NCBI GenBank assembly: GCA_002633025.1
Contig: NMRB01000120.1
Coordinates: 469,685-533,684 of the forward strand
Source: Notospermus geniculatus
Taxonomy: Eukaryota > Nemertea > Pilidiophora > Heteronemertea > Lineidae
Reading direction: 5' to 3'
Length of the DNA stretch: 64,000 bases
Positions 11,472 through 23,939 of this stretch are shown in pieces. Below the pieces are notes generated by a model, which was given only the letters and a program-made list of their open reading frames with translations, ran no database searches and had not been told where the DNA came from. Within the stretch, counting starts at the first letter, position 1; every line of letters starts with the position of its first letter. Both the position numbers and the translations under genes were made by a program.

Positions 11472-14400
11472 ATGATGGACAGTGAGGGCGCCTCGACACA
11501 AGGATGTTCAGATGACCCAGCCCTTGCACAACCCCCAGACACCAGACTTAATCTTTATTCATCTGTGGTGAAAAAACAGCTAACAGTCCTCCCATTTCTG
11601 AGGTAAGTTGTAGGTTCGTTTACCCGGTAAGTTGTTGGATATATTTTAAAAGAAGCCTTTCCCACCTTTATAATAACAGCGAACCCCGTTATCATCACTA
11701 CCTATAGAAAACTGTTGATAGCCTCATCTCCCTGTTTCTCTCCATCCCTGCCAGCCTCGTAAGATGAGCTGTCTTTGTCTTGTGGCTATAATTAGAGCAT
11801 CCATCAGTTCGGTTGCCCTCGGCGCATTGCATTATAACATAATTTCATTGCCTTGGCGTCTAAACGTATAAATCTTGCTATTTTTTTGACCTCGCATGTT
11901 GATTCCTAGCGGCTGATGTTGTTCTATGGTTGATATTTTGGTTGGAGTTTCTTAATTTTTTTCTCTTGTAACCCACAGGGGTGGCAAAGATGCTATGCAG
12001 TGGTGATACATCTTCAACCTAATTTCCACTTCTTTCCTTATTGCCATTTTAAAACAGGATACATATACCTCACATTTTTTCTAAACTTCTCTATGTCAGA
12101 ATGATGTGTTCATTCTCGAAAGTGCTCAAACATAAGCTGATAGAACTGCATTCCCCACTTCCTCAACTAGCTGAGAGGGTTCCACAACTACGTCCATTTT
12201 ACTGATTTACAAATTGCCTCGGCGCCCACCAGCATTACAAAATGATTAAGTTTGCCTGGCAGAACAAATCGTTAGGATCCCAGTAGATTTAAAGTTGCTG
12301 AGTTCAATTTTAACGTGGAAGTGATTTCAACTGGATCAGATTTGAATTCTACCTTGATGTTGATGGAATAAAGCTGCTTCTTGAGTTCTACTCACTTTGT
12401 TATCATGTTTTCTGGCATGTTTACCAGAAGGTTTTCCCTTCAACGCTCTGGTAACTCCAGTCATGAGGTATTTCTACAATTGAATGAAAGTTATGTCGGA
12501 AGTCAAACTTGTTTGCGTCAAACTTGTTGGCGTAGGTTGAGCCTGCTGTTTGCAGTTTGAATGATTACTCAGGTAATATATCAGAAATGTTCTCAGGACA
12601 AAACCTGAATGTAAAATTGTAAGTAACCAAAAAATCATGAAATGTTAAACAAGTTATGATGATTGGGCTTCAAATGAAGATCTTTCCTGAGGGGCCGATC
12701 AAAAATACTGTCGGTGTAACAGTACACAGAAGTCAGGGTTGACGGTGGGTGTATTGGGTTGGGTTACGTCTCACCATTTCATGTCAAGCCAGGTTGAAAA
12801 ATGTTTCCGTAGCTGAGAGCAAATTATCGCCATCAAGCGTCTCTATAATTTAGTCTAAGATTGGTGTCTGCATGATCTTTAGGCCATTTGGTAACACACC
12901 ATCCGCCAAATTAATTGAATTGATCTTCCGCCCTTTATATGGAAATTGGTGTCTTCGATTTTCTATAAAACATATTGTCATGCTACATGTTAGGGTCGTT
13001 AATCATGGCTTGGTTTCCAGCTTTTGTGGGCTGTCACAGTCTTCCATGTGCGCTCATCATACCATCTCATGTGTCAGCTTTGAACCAACTACAAACTACA
13101 TCAATAACTCTGAAATCAATATTTCAGAAATGTACCTTTCTGCTGATTGATCTGTCAACATCAATGATTTATCTATTGTCAATTATAATTGCAGTCACTG
13201 TTCAATATTACTCTTTCTTATCAGTGTATATGCAGGGACGAGCCACTTCTTTTTATTCAAATATTTATCATCACAAGTTCAGCTTATCAATGTTGTCTTC
13301 CATACTGGGATCAAGGCTTCGAACAGGAAAAGAATAATTGAATTTTGTGCAACAAATACCTGCAATATGAACACCTTTGTAGGAGAAAAAATTGTAACCC
13401 CAAAACACAAACTGTCTAGCCCGGTTTTTGGGCATTTGTGTTCTTCTTAACAGAAAAACTTTGTCATCCCTCATCTCTCTGATGTTGTTTCCTCATCTCA
13501 TTCTCAGGACGTCTAAGACAGTGCGTCGAAACCCTCCAGCTTCTTGTGAGAAAGAAGATTCTGCTGAAGTGGAGAAGGAAGAGGAAAACAGTTCCACAGC
13601 AGTGGCCCATGGGGGTGCGAGACAACAGTAAGTATCAACAACAGCTTCTTATTTACATTCTTACCAAGGGGAACTGTTTAAAGCTCTTTATGCCAAAGCC
13701 ATGAAAATGTTGCTCGCTCTTGCTTGGCACTGGATGAATTTGAAAGATACATATTAGACATCGCTCGTGTCTGTCAAAGCAGAGCTGTTGTCTAAATTTC
13801 ATGCCATCAAAGCATCCAATCCCTAATAAATTTCTTGACATCTATCTAACTGCCTTCTCAAGATGAAATCATCCAGCAGATAATGAATCGATGTAGCACA
13901 GCGCCGTTGCCGTTTGCGCTCAGATCAGTGGGCTGTTCAACGACAACATGACCCATGCAAATTTGATAGGTCGTTTGTCTGAATGCTGTTGGAATATGTG
14001 ACCTTTTACACAGTCCATTATGAACAGCATCAAGCTTGATTTGATACACCCACATCAGGCAGCCCAGATTGGTGCAGTGGAACATCAGTGCCTGTAATCT
14101 CCGAAGATTTGGGATCGATCCCTCGGGTTGGTCTCATTCTTCATGTGAGAGAGAGGACAAATATCTTCGATAGCACAGGTCTGGGATCTGTTGTCAAAGT
14201 TACTGATGCTCTCAATCTACCAAAGAAACACTGTAAGCAATAGCACTGAGGCTGGGTGAAACAGTGGGTTGTCGATATTTTGTGGTGGGACTTGAGTCAA
14301 AATCATTCCCTTGTCAGGTTCAACACAGCTGGGAAGGAGAAGTTATGGGTGGCACTACCTACAGAGATTACTCCAGTATTCATTGGAATTTGATATCCAT

Positions 14401-17400
14401 GACAACTCTCATTCCAAGTCAAGGACATTATGTAATACTCATAATTGTTCAGTTTCTTGTTAAAAACACATTCATTAGACGATTCTCTTAGAACTAGTGG
14501 GCATGTTGCCTAAGATGCTTACAGTACCAATTAGGATTTGTAGTTCCTTTCTTTTAGTCCTTAGGGAAAGCGCCCTTGAACGAACAGCTTGTTTACCCAA
14601 AACTGGCAATGGCCTTCTGGCAGTTTCGTTGAATATGCCATTGCTACAGTGGTCCTGAGCACCCCTAGGTTCAGTGATTACAGGACCTTCTCTAATTAAA
14701 ACCACAGTAGAATGTCAAATCAGCAGGGTATCAGCACAACAGAAGAGGCTTCCTTGCTAGCTGTTGTATGATCTGCTGGGTCAGGACATGACATTTCTAG
14801 TTCGTGATCATTATGAAGGTCTCAATGATCGCTTTGATTCTTTCAGTTACCGACAGATAATCATGTCCTAGTCGTAGCCCGTTCCTCACAAACCTCTCCT
14901 TCATATTTCACGCCTATTGATCAGAACAGGCGACCCAATATATCATTAGACTCATGACCCATGTAGACAAATATTGGTAGCGAGTTTAACTTGGCTGTGG
15001 ATTTGTAGCCTATTCTGCACTCTCGCAGATCAAGTTGAAGAGTTCTACACTCTTCACATTATTCATTTAAACGGTATCTTGTCCAGCGACTTTTGAGGAT
15101 GTCTTGACGAGATTTTTTGAGAACATACTCCAAATACATCTCTTTTCACCCGGAAGACTCAAACCCTACCCCACAGAGCAGCCAGCATTGTAGCCAGGAT
15201 CCCTGTTCTTTGGGTTCATCTGACATTTGCAATGCTGTTCTGAGTAGGCCTAGTGAGTGCCTGACTACCCCAGCCGAGTGTCCCTATGTCTTTGAAGGTA
15301 GTTTTGCAAACTCAACAAGGATTGGTCTTAGGGCCCTGAATTGAGACCCCCTGCCCCTTCTGTAAGGTTGTCTCACTCGGTTCATCTGTATCCTCCATAC
15401 ACGACGTGCACCCTTCTTGTGATCGCTTCATCTAAATCATGAGTGGCCTCCTCATCTATTGATCAGCGATCCGAGAAACCAATATCAATCACTTGTCCAT
15501 TGATCACATGGTTAACCAGCGCAATGGATACTCACCCAAGTTGACTTCGTGTTGCTATCAAATCCAAAATACCCCCATGCTCGGATACCAAATTACTAGT
15601 TATCGATCTCCATGGAATTGTCACTGGCGTACACGTCATACTGGACACTAGAAATCTCTTGATGTCACGATGAGTTTTGCTAACATTGGGACCATCATAC
15701 TTAAGGGAAGCCATTGTTGTCAGAAACAGTGGGACATTCATTTTTGGATGGCTCTTAGTGACAGTTACACTGGGGAAAATCAAATTGTCAGTGTCACTTC
15801 ACGGGAAGGAGGTAGGGCTAAGTTATCAGTGATGGTAGAGCCATCAGAAAACCTGTGCTGTAGAAGAAAGTTACGATGTCTATAGGCCCATCGATCACTA
15901 TCACATGACGAATGGTTCAACCTTGAACAGAACCTGACGCTTCCTCTCTTACAGTCCTCACATACAGAATCATTGGGCATCCCGTTATGGAAGAGAAAAG
16001 TGCCCGTTTTTCAAGTGTAGTACTTTATATCATACATTCTCTGTGTGATGTTTGCAAATGGTAATACAGCAAGTCATTGCCCTAATGATCCAGGAAGGTG
16101 TGCTGGCCATTACTAAATCATGAGATGGGATTGCCCGATAAACCAACGAGATTCCTATCTGAAGCAACCCTCGATCGAAATGTCATTTTCATGTTTCCGT
16201 ATGAAGCTTTTCTCCCCGAGTGATAATACAGTTATTGTGATTGGCTGTCCTTAGGGGAAATTGAATTCACCCTAGTTGCATCTGAAGCATTTTGTATTAG
16301 TCTGGCTTTAGAAACCTTTGTCTGAGCCCCTTCGCTAAAATTCAATGCAGTGATACCCTGGAATAGGTTCATTTGGAACCTGTACATGTCTGGTCTTGGT
16401 TGGTAAACCAATAGTGTACTTTAGTGTCACTGCTCACACCATTGATATTGAAGAGTACTTCAAACAGATTATGGTTAGCCAATATTTCTTCAACTCTGAG
16501 TAAAAAGAGAGAAGGCGAGGGGCATGTAGTTCAGAAGAGCTGTATTATATTGTCATAAAACAGATTCAGAGCCAAGTAAAAGAACAGATCAAAACCAAGT
16601 TGTTGTCAAGAACAGATCAAAACCAAGTTGTTGTCAAGAACAGATGAGAACCAAGTTGTTGTTAAGAACAGATCATGCAGAACCAGATTGTGATCAACAA
16701 CAGATGAGAACCAAGTTGTTGTCGAGAACCGATCAGAACCAAGTTGCTGTCAACAACAGACCAGAACCAAGTTGTTGTCAAGGACAGATCAGAACCAAGT
16801 TGTTGTCAAGAGATCAGAACCACGTTATTGTTTTAAGAACAGATGAGAGGCAGATTGTGGTCAAGAACAGATGAGAACCAAGTTGTTGTTGAGAACAGAT
16901 CATGCAGAACCAGATTGTGATCAACAACAGATGAGAACCAAGTTGTTGTCGAGAACCGATCAGAACCAAGTTGCTGTCAAGANNNNNNNNNNNNNNNNNN
17001 NNNNNNNNNNNNNNNNNNNNNNNNNNNNNNNNNNNNNNNNNNNNNNNNNNNNNNNNNNNNNNNNNNNNNNNNNNNNNNNNNNNNNNNNNNNNNNNNNNNN
17101 NNNNNNNNNNNNNNNNNNNNNNNNNNNNNNNNNNNNNNNNNNNNNNNNNNNNNNNNNNNNNNNNNNNNNNNNNNNNNNNNNNNNNNNNNNNNNNNNNNNN
17201 NNNNNNNNNNNNNNNNNNNNNNNNNNNNNNNNNNNNNNNNNNNNNNNNNNNNNNNNNNNNNNNNNNNNNNNNNNNNNNNATGCATTTATGTGGGACTGAG
17301 TTAGTTGCACAGCCACTGGCCAAACAACGCTGACAGAATCCTTAGTCACGTCTAATTCTGTTGATCAAAGTCTGCCCATTCCCGCACTGATCAACTATGA

Positions 17401-20400
17401 AGGCCTGAGGTTTACATGAGAAGGTGCCTTAGTGGCCAGAAGTAGGAGCTCATTTTGTAAGCCAGACATGCAAGCCCTTCTTCTCATGAAGAAACTAATT
17501 CTGGCTCTGGTTGCTGTTAGGGAGATGCTTCCTTCTCCTCATGAATAGATGATGGCATTTAAAACTGGGTCACTGAGACCTCGTCATCACCGCCGACATC
17601 ATCATCCAATAAATCGTTCTCGTCTTTTGAGGCAGTGATTGCTCATTGAACTGATCACCACAATTCAATCTTGGTCTCTGATATGTGGGGAGCTCAGGAT
17701 GCTACAGACCAGACTCAGGGATGGCTGGATTGATATAACTCATACGTCTAGTTGTGTTCCTAATGATGTGTACAAGATTCATTGTTGTAGCTGAGCAAAT
17801 CAGGGTGGTTATTCTTTGTGATACATGTATTGAAAGTATGATAATAAGTATGATAAAGGGGTATTGCAGTGAAGGATAATGAAGGATTCCAGGGCATCTT
17901 GGCCAGCAATCATGCAGACATGATATGTTGGAGGAAGAATAGGGCAAGATGGTACTTACACCAGATTGATACTGACTGATTTGTGGTTTGCGGCTTTTGA
18001 TTTGGGGAAATATGTTGATTTGGATAATCAAGGTTGTATGAGGTGCGCGTGCACATTGTATTCTCTGGATACCATGATTGGCTACCCATGTGAAAAGATC
18101 TCGCAGTAAAATGTCTAGGCGACCACAATGTCATTTGTGTACTGACTGGCAGAGAGACATGTATTCTGATGGGCCACGCAAAATTGTTATTGCTTGAAGA
18201 TACAGAGGCTGGTGTCTGCCTGTATCATGTCTGATGCTGATGATGAATGGTACAGGGGGGCTGCTGCATTTTGTCTCCTTCCAAGGATATCTCACCACAC
18301 TGCCTGTCCAGGCCACCAGTACCAGGTCATATCATGAGGGAAGCTGGAACAGTTGGACCATGTTTTGTTCAGATTTGAAAGGCACTGGAGACTGGAGTTT
18401 GCCTTCTCTGCAACTTCAGTGACTGATGATGATGACGATGATGACAATGATAATGCACAGATGGGGGTTCACGGGTCAGTCATTGACTGATGATGATGAT
18501 CTTGGAAAGTTGGGCAATACTTGATTCAAAATATTGATTGAGAAGATTTCATTTCAGATTGAGCTCAATGCAGTCTGATAGCTGATGCTTGAACAGCCAA
18601 GCTTCTCAGTATCAGTAGCTTTTCTTCATTATAATTCAGTTGATACAGTTTAAGAGTGAAAATGACTACAGTGAACATTCTGAGATATGCCAGTGCATGC
18701 TCTCATTATCCTGTGTTCTGCCTCTGAGTGAATTCTGATATGAATAACGTCAGAAATAAATCTTCAATAGATTTCTGATAATGTAGACTGCAATGAACAA
18801 ATGGTTGTTGGACTCATGTATCATGGATTGATAATGCATGAAAGGGGAAGTACACTTTTGGATTTGACCAAATACACTTATATGGCTCTCCGTTTTGTCA
18901 AATCTCTCATGCTTCTGACTTGCAGCTGAGAAGCAAAACAGTGACACGAAATTCCTTTGAAAGTTTCCCTGGTTTGATCTCAACAAAAGAGGAATTACCC
19001 CACCCAAGCAAACTGAGGTAAGAAGGATTCAAGTCTTGGTGTCTTCTGGCATCGTGTGGTGTTTTGCTGTTTAACTTGAATTTGTATTTGAAGTCTCTTA
19101 TTGTTGCAATATTCATATTATATGAATCAAATTCTATTTGCTTGCATGCCAGACACAGCACAACTAAGGGAAATAAGGATATTGTGCATTCTTGACAATA
19201 ACATCGCATACACAGAGTTCAGTATGATACAGTCACAGCAGCTTGGGAAGAACTTTGTAAAATGCCAAGAAAACAATAGGGAAAAGTCAGTTGAGTTTTG
19301 CTGTGATACTTTGTACTATCATCTGTGTAAGGTCCCTTCATTAAACACCAATTTATTATGTTTGCAGTGGCTGAGTTAAATAAACGCCTTTCAATAAAGG
19401 CTTGAATAAACTCCAGAATGAAATTGACACTGTGGGCTGTGGGAAGGCCTTGATCGTCAATAGCCTACCACTGCAAACAGCATGCAACATGGCCATTGGT
19501 CAGTTTTGTTGAATGGAATGGACTTATCCTTTGTATAGTTATTCCCAGAGGCTTAGCATAAATACTGGCATGAATATCTGGAAGGACCTTCGATAGACGA
19601 AAGTAAAGTATGTTGAGAAAGTGCTATCATTCGTTCACTGCAGGTCAAGCAAGAAAGGGAATCAAAGAAAGAGAAAAGCTGGAGAGGCAAACCAAGTCTT
19701 TAGCCATCTCAGTCAGATGAAAAAGAGATTGACTTCATGGTAAGTATTGGCCAAGACCACGCTTGCAGATTTGTCAATGGGCAGAAGACTTTATAACTGA
19801 TTGTTTTCAGGGAAGATGGTTCAGGTGACGTTTTGCAGCCGATCCGAGAGAGGAGGAAAAGAACAATGTCACAGAATGTCAGAATTCCAAACTGTGTAGT
19901 GAATAGTGTCCCGGTGCCCAGTGCTTTGAGTCTGCCACCTCACCAATGCCAGTCAGTATTACTTAATGTGGACGCAGGGCAAGGGAAGTTTCATGATGAT
20001 GTGACAAGAAGAAACGTAAGTTCAACCTATTCTAAAGTGGTCTTTGCGTCATTGTATATGAGTATAGCTGCTAAATGATGCAAATGATTGCTATCTAATC
20101 TATCTTTCTTCTCATATCACCAGGTTTTAGTGTCACAGAACCCCAGTGGTCCAGAAGGCCATGTATTACAGCATGAAGACGTGTCTGTGTCATCAATGGA
20201 CATCCTTCCGCTCCCAACTCAACTGCAGTATGTTAACATGTTAGATTTTCACATTATTGGTACCAGTACATTAGCATTTTAGCTGACCTATTGTTTTCCC
20301 ATGGAAATTTCACTTTCTTTGTTTAAAACAGGTTCTTTCAATAGTGTTTAGATTCAACTGAACCCAACCCTCGACAGCCGGATGTGGTGCTCACTAATAG

Positions 20401-22622
20401 CAAAATCACAACCCTCCCCAGACCTAATTATAGCTTAGCTGATGATCAGAAGTCCTTAATTTCAATCCAGGTTTTCGCTAATCTGGTTATTGAAGTTCAT
20501 TACATAAGTGTGGCTCAAATAGATTGTAAATTATCATCTACCGGTAATTTGAGAACTCCTCTAAATGGGAAGATGAAGGTGATTCAATTTCATGTATATC
20601 TTCATCAATTCATTTTTCGATATTGCAGCAAATGGGAGCGAAGTCAAGTTGAACCTTCTGTCCTTACTTATTGATGAGTGAAATAAGGAACTGGCACCAA
20701 CTGACTGTCCCTTAGGCTACAATCACAGAACATGTAGCGTATACATGTAGTTCTATGTGATTGCAGCCTTATGCCCCAATCACACTGAGGTAGTTCTCAG
20801 TACGTTCTTGAAAATTTTGCCGAACGGGCACAAACTGTGTGCAAACAGAGTGGACGTTAGTGGCAACTTTTTACAGTCTTTTTACGAACTTCATGGACGG
20901 GTAAGGGTGCTCCAGAACATTGAGGCATTATTTGGCCAAGGCTTACACGTTCTAGCCTGTTTTACAATTTTTTTAGGACGGGGCAGGACATTTTGAGAAC
21001 TACTTCAGTGTGACCGGCCCTTTATTGAGGGTTTTACTTAGGGTTTATGATTGATGATTGAAATAAGCACATTGTTGTTTAGTCATGATTATGAAGTTTA
21101 CAGTAGCATTATTTCTGTCTGCTCACTGTTGAAAACATGAGTTACGAGGTACTTCAGTATTTTCGAGTGCATTCTTTTTCAACGATTGCCTAACTGCTGA
21201 CCAGGTTAAGAACGGCCTACCATTAACCTGGCTCCAATAGTAATTAGCACCATTAGAGAATCGCTGCTCTTCAAAGGTGGCACTTAGCTGTCTAAATGAC
21301 CCTTGGATCAATATCCATTAGCGTCATTATAACACATTAAATTCTATTGGCAGCAACTTACATAATGTGGAATGCTTTACATTAACCCTTTTTGTCAGGA
21401 TTTAGACTGTTGGTGCTTCTATCACAGTGCATTCTTGTTTCATCAACAGAGAAAGTCAACCTGTCGACTTGTCTTGCCAATGGGGTTTGCCCTCAGCATC
21501 ATACCCAACTGCATGTAACCCTGTTGATGGAGCTTCAGCACTGGATGTTACGGCATTTTTCTCTGGCATCAACCATCGAACAGTTTCAAGAAGCCAGACA
21601 ACGCTTGCACCAGTATATTCACGGTTGTGTCATTGGATAGATCAGGGTAACTCAATGGGTCCTGCAGATGTGTGCGAGGATGATATGCCAGAGAACAGAA
21701 AGTATGGTGGGATGGATCCAACGGCCTCTTTAACCACACCAGTGAAGGAATCGCTGCAGGTAAGTAGCATTTCATTTTCACCCTTCCCATGTGCCACCAC
21801 CAGATCCATCAGCAAACAATTATCCATGACGAGTCACAAGAATTCTATCACAAGAACACGAGAGCCATCTATATATCAAGTGCATGTAGTGAAATACTCC
21901 ACCGAGACAAAAATCAAAACCAGTGCATGTTAACATGGTTAAGTAACAAGGTCATGGTCATGGATACAAATGCAGTTTTCAAATTAGAGGAATATCCAGA
22001 TTGTAGAAGTCGTCTGAATGCTTTTGGTCTTTCAGGGATCTGATGTGAAGATGCTAATGCTAGACCGCTCGCAGGTCACTAGCGCAGCTTTGGGAATGTC
22101 TGGTTCACGCCCCCTTGACCAGGTAAGAANCTCCAGGCAAAGCCGTGCCCCAGCCATATGCAACACCTGTGCATATATGCGAATGTAAACACTGGGGACG
22201 AGGTTCCATTAAAAATTTGTTAAAATGGGTTAATGACGTTTTCAAATTCAGTAGGTCCAGATGAACATTTTGTACTATTCCCATTGATTTTGAAGCGGCA
22301 GATTTTGCAGAATGCGCCTCCGAAGTTTGGCCGTCTAATGCATTTCCCATTAAACTAAAATCCTTCTTTTGCCTTTTCCTCAAAATGATGCTTGATATCG
22401 ATGACCAACTGTCATGGCGCCACAACAAACCCCGCGAGCCATTCGCTTTAAGACTGTACATTGCATTGCAGACTACCTACATTGTTTCTTTTATTTGAAA
22501 AGAGACTAATAAAGCTGAAAATAAATATGAAGCCAGACATTTGATTTTTTTCGTCTTTTGAGGGGGGAGAGACTAAATCATTTCGTCTTTTTCAGCTTCA
22601 GTCAATTTTGAGATCCCTATAA
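11472..22622 (+). CDS. Unrecognised multi-exon gene (about 359 aa if the last exon is right)
   Basis: Seven exons chain in phase with consensus splice sites: 11472-11602, 13508-13627, 19644-19739, 19811-20015, 20124-20227, 21450-21759 and 22036-22122. A probable terminal exon 22596-22622 follows TCGTCTTTTTCAG and reads LQSILRSL then TAA. The first coding exon starts after an acceptor at 11443; two ATGs lie in tandem and I use the first (MMDSEGASTQG). Intron phases run 2,2,2,0,2,0,0. The product is hydrophilic, has no signal peptide or membrane segment, and has basic clusters (SKKGNQRKRKAG, RERRKR) that look like nuclear localisation signals; several SQ/TQ pairs are present. I recognise no domain. 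The 6-kb third-exon gap could hide further phase-2 exons, and a single N at 22130 sits just after a donor. The gene model is inference; the individual junctions are seen. Confidence 0.55.
14070..14122 (+). mobile_element. tRNA-derived SINE-like fragment
   Basis: TGGTGCAGTGG at 14070-14080 resembles a polymerase III A box and GGATCGATCCC at 14112-14122 resembles a B box, 31 bases apart. The surrounding sequence does not fold as a functional tRNA that I can see, so a SINE head or a tRNA pseudogene is more likely. It lies in an intron of the gene starting at 11472. Confidence 0.4.
16580..16982 (+). repeat. 28-bp tandem repeat (VNTR) with higher-order structure
   Basis: Degenerate copies of a 28-bp unit containing ACCAAGTTGTTGTCAAGAAC repeat without interruption from about 16580 into the assembly gap. 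A larger block, recognisable by GATCATGCAGAACCAGATTG, occurs at 16671 and again near 16897, so units are arranged in a higher-order repeat of roughly 226 bp. The unit is not a multiple of three, so the open frames through it are not evidence of coding. It lies in an intron of the unrecognised gene. Confidence 0.9.
16983..17279. other. Assembly gap (297 N)
   Basis: The run of N begins inside the 28-bp tandem repeat, so the gap is almost certainly unresolved repeat copies; its true length is unknown. Confidence 0.99.
18423..18456. repeat. GAT-rich microsatellite
   Basis: An interrupted (GAT)n run; a shorter echo follows at about 18488. No coding role is evident. Confidence 0.7.
20780..21013. 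mobile_element. MITE-like element with 20-bp terminal inverted repeats
   Basis: TCACACTGAGGTAGTTCTCA at 20780-20799 is matched in inverse at 20994-21013 with one mismatch. The ~194-bp interior is not recognisably coding. It sits in the intron between the fifth and sixth exons of the unrecognised gene. Confidence 0.65.
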
Positions 22623-22796
22623 TTTATTAGCCAAGAAATAATTGGCTATGAGCAAAATTCATCTGTCAATAATGTGCACCATACATCTCATTCACATGCA
22701 CCTTTTATGAACAATATACTAGTTTGTATATTGTACAAAGGGTTCTTGCATTTAGAGTTTTGTTATGTACCAGATGTACAATTACAGATTGGTAGA

Positions 22797-22802
22797 AATA
22801 AA
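22797..22802 (+). promoter_or_regulatory. Candidate polyadenylation signal
   Basis: AATAAA lies 175 bases after the proposed stop codon at 22622, a fitting position for the 3' end of the unrecognised plus-strand gene. Position and sequence only; other AATAAA copies occur nearby (22501 region, 23001 region). Confidence 0.4.
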
Positions 22803-22930
22803 GTTGTTTGGACTAGGAACTGCAGAACTTTGTTCACCTTGTTCATATTCAGTTGGACTTGTTCTACAACATGAAATCAACATCAAATGGTCATCGATGA
22901 GAACTCCAAATACTAGGAATTATGGTACAC

Positions 22931-22964
22931 ACGAAAGTCCTGCAACACGTTGCAGGACTTTCGT
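22931..22964. repeat. Perfect 15-bp-stem hairpin
   Basis: The arms 22931-22945 (ACGAAAGTCCTGCAA) and 22950-22964 are exact inverse copies around a 4-base loop CACG. It lies between the convergent 3' ends of the unrecognised gene and the MARCH gene and could act in 3'-end folding, but no function is shown. Confidence 0.8.
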
Positions 22965-23939
22965 TGCAACACGTGTCGACACGATTACAGATTGCTGGGA
23001 ATAAAGTTAATTGGATGAGAAACCGCAGAACTGTTCATCCTGCTGGTCCTGCTCAACAACATGCATGAAACAAGACTCATTTTTGATCAACAACAAATAG
23101 TATCAATAACTCCCAAATACAAGTCATGCACAAGGAATTAGTTTAAAAGTCATGCAGTGTTGGTGGGCATAAAAAGAATGCCAAAAATGCTTTTGGTAGG
23201 TGGGGTAGATCTGATGAGACTGAATGACGGCAAGGCAAGATGGAATGACCGATGACGTGGGAAATGAAACAACTAGGGTAGACTGGTTAACCAAATCTAA
23301 TAGTATATATATTTAACTCAACAGAAATCACAATATGTAAAACAATTGCTCATAACTTTGTAAAATGGTTGCTTATCACAGACAATCAGAATATCATTTG
23401 AACCACTCGATTTGGCAAGGTTTCACATTCAACTATAGTACAATTACAGTGTCATATTCCTCATAGGCACACTGTAACCTGGTGAAACAAGGAAGTCAAA
23501 CTGAACACACAACTTACACTAACATTTGCAACTCGCAATGTCACCAGAACGTTGATGACCCATGTTGAACTCAAACATATCACAAGAACTTGGCGATTAA
23601 TGCATAAAACACCTTCAATTTTTTTTAGTTTTTGTCAATCTTTAAAAAATGACACATAAAACAAAACTCGAACTGAGATTGATCACAGTAGATCATATAA
23701 TAGGCAAGTGATCATCAAGTGATCATCAGAGTTCAGGAGAAAATGTAGGCCAACTTAAATATCACATTATGTCGGATGCAAATAAGATCAAAGCCTTAGA
23801 ACCTATCTTTACAAAGTGATCATCTCAGCATTTGTTCAGCTTGTTTAGTTCCTCAATGGCCGTGCACGAACGCTCCAAAAAAGTACAGTTGCCACTTAAC
23901 ATCACTAGCCAAATGCAGCATCCACTCATTCATACCAAT
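22965..23939. other. 3' flank / 3' UTR of the MARCH gene
   Basis: No ORF with coding character. It directly follows the MARCH stop codon on the minus strand and probably carries its 3' UTR. No clear minus-strand AATAAA was seen within the first kilobase. Confidence 0.5.

Noticed and set aside
16644-16874. Repetitive ORF (RTKLL... repeats)
   Set aside because: It is a by-product of the 28-bp tandem repeat; the unit is not a multiple of three, so frames change every unit.
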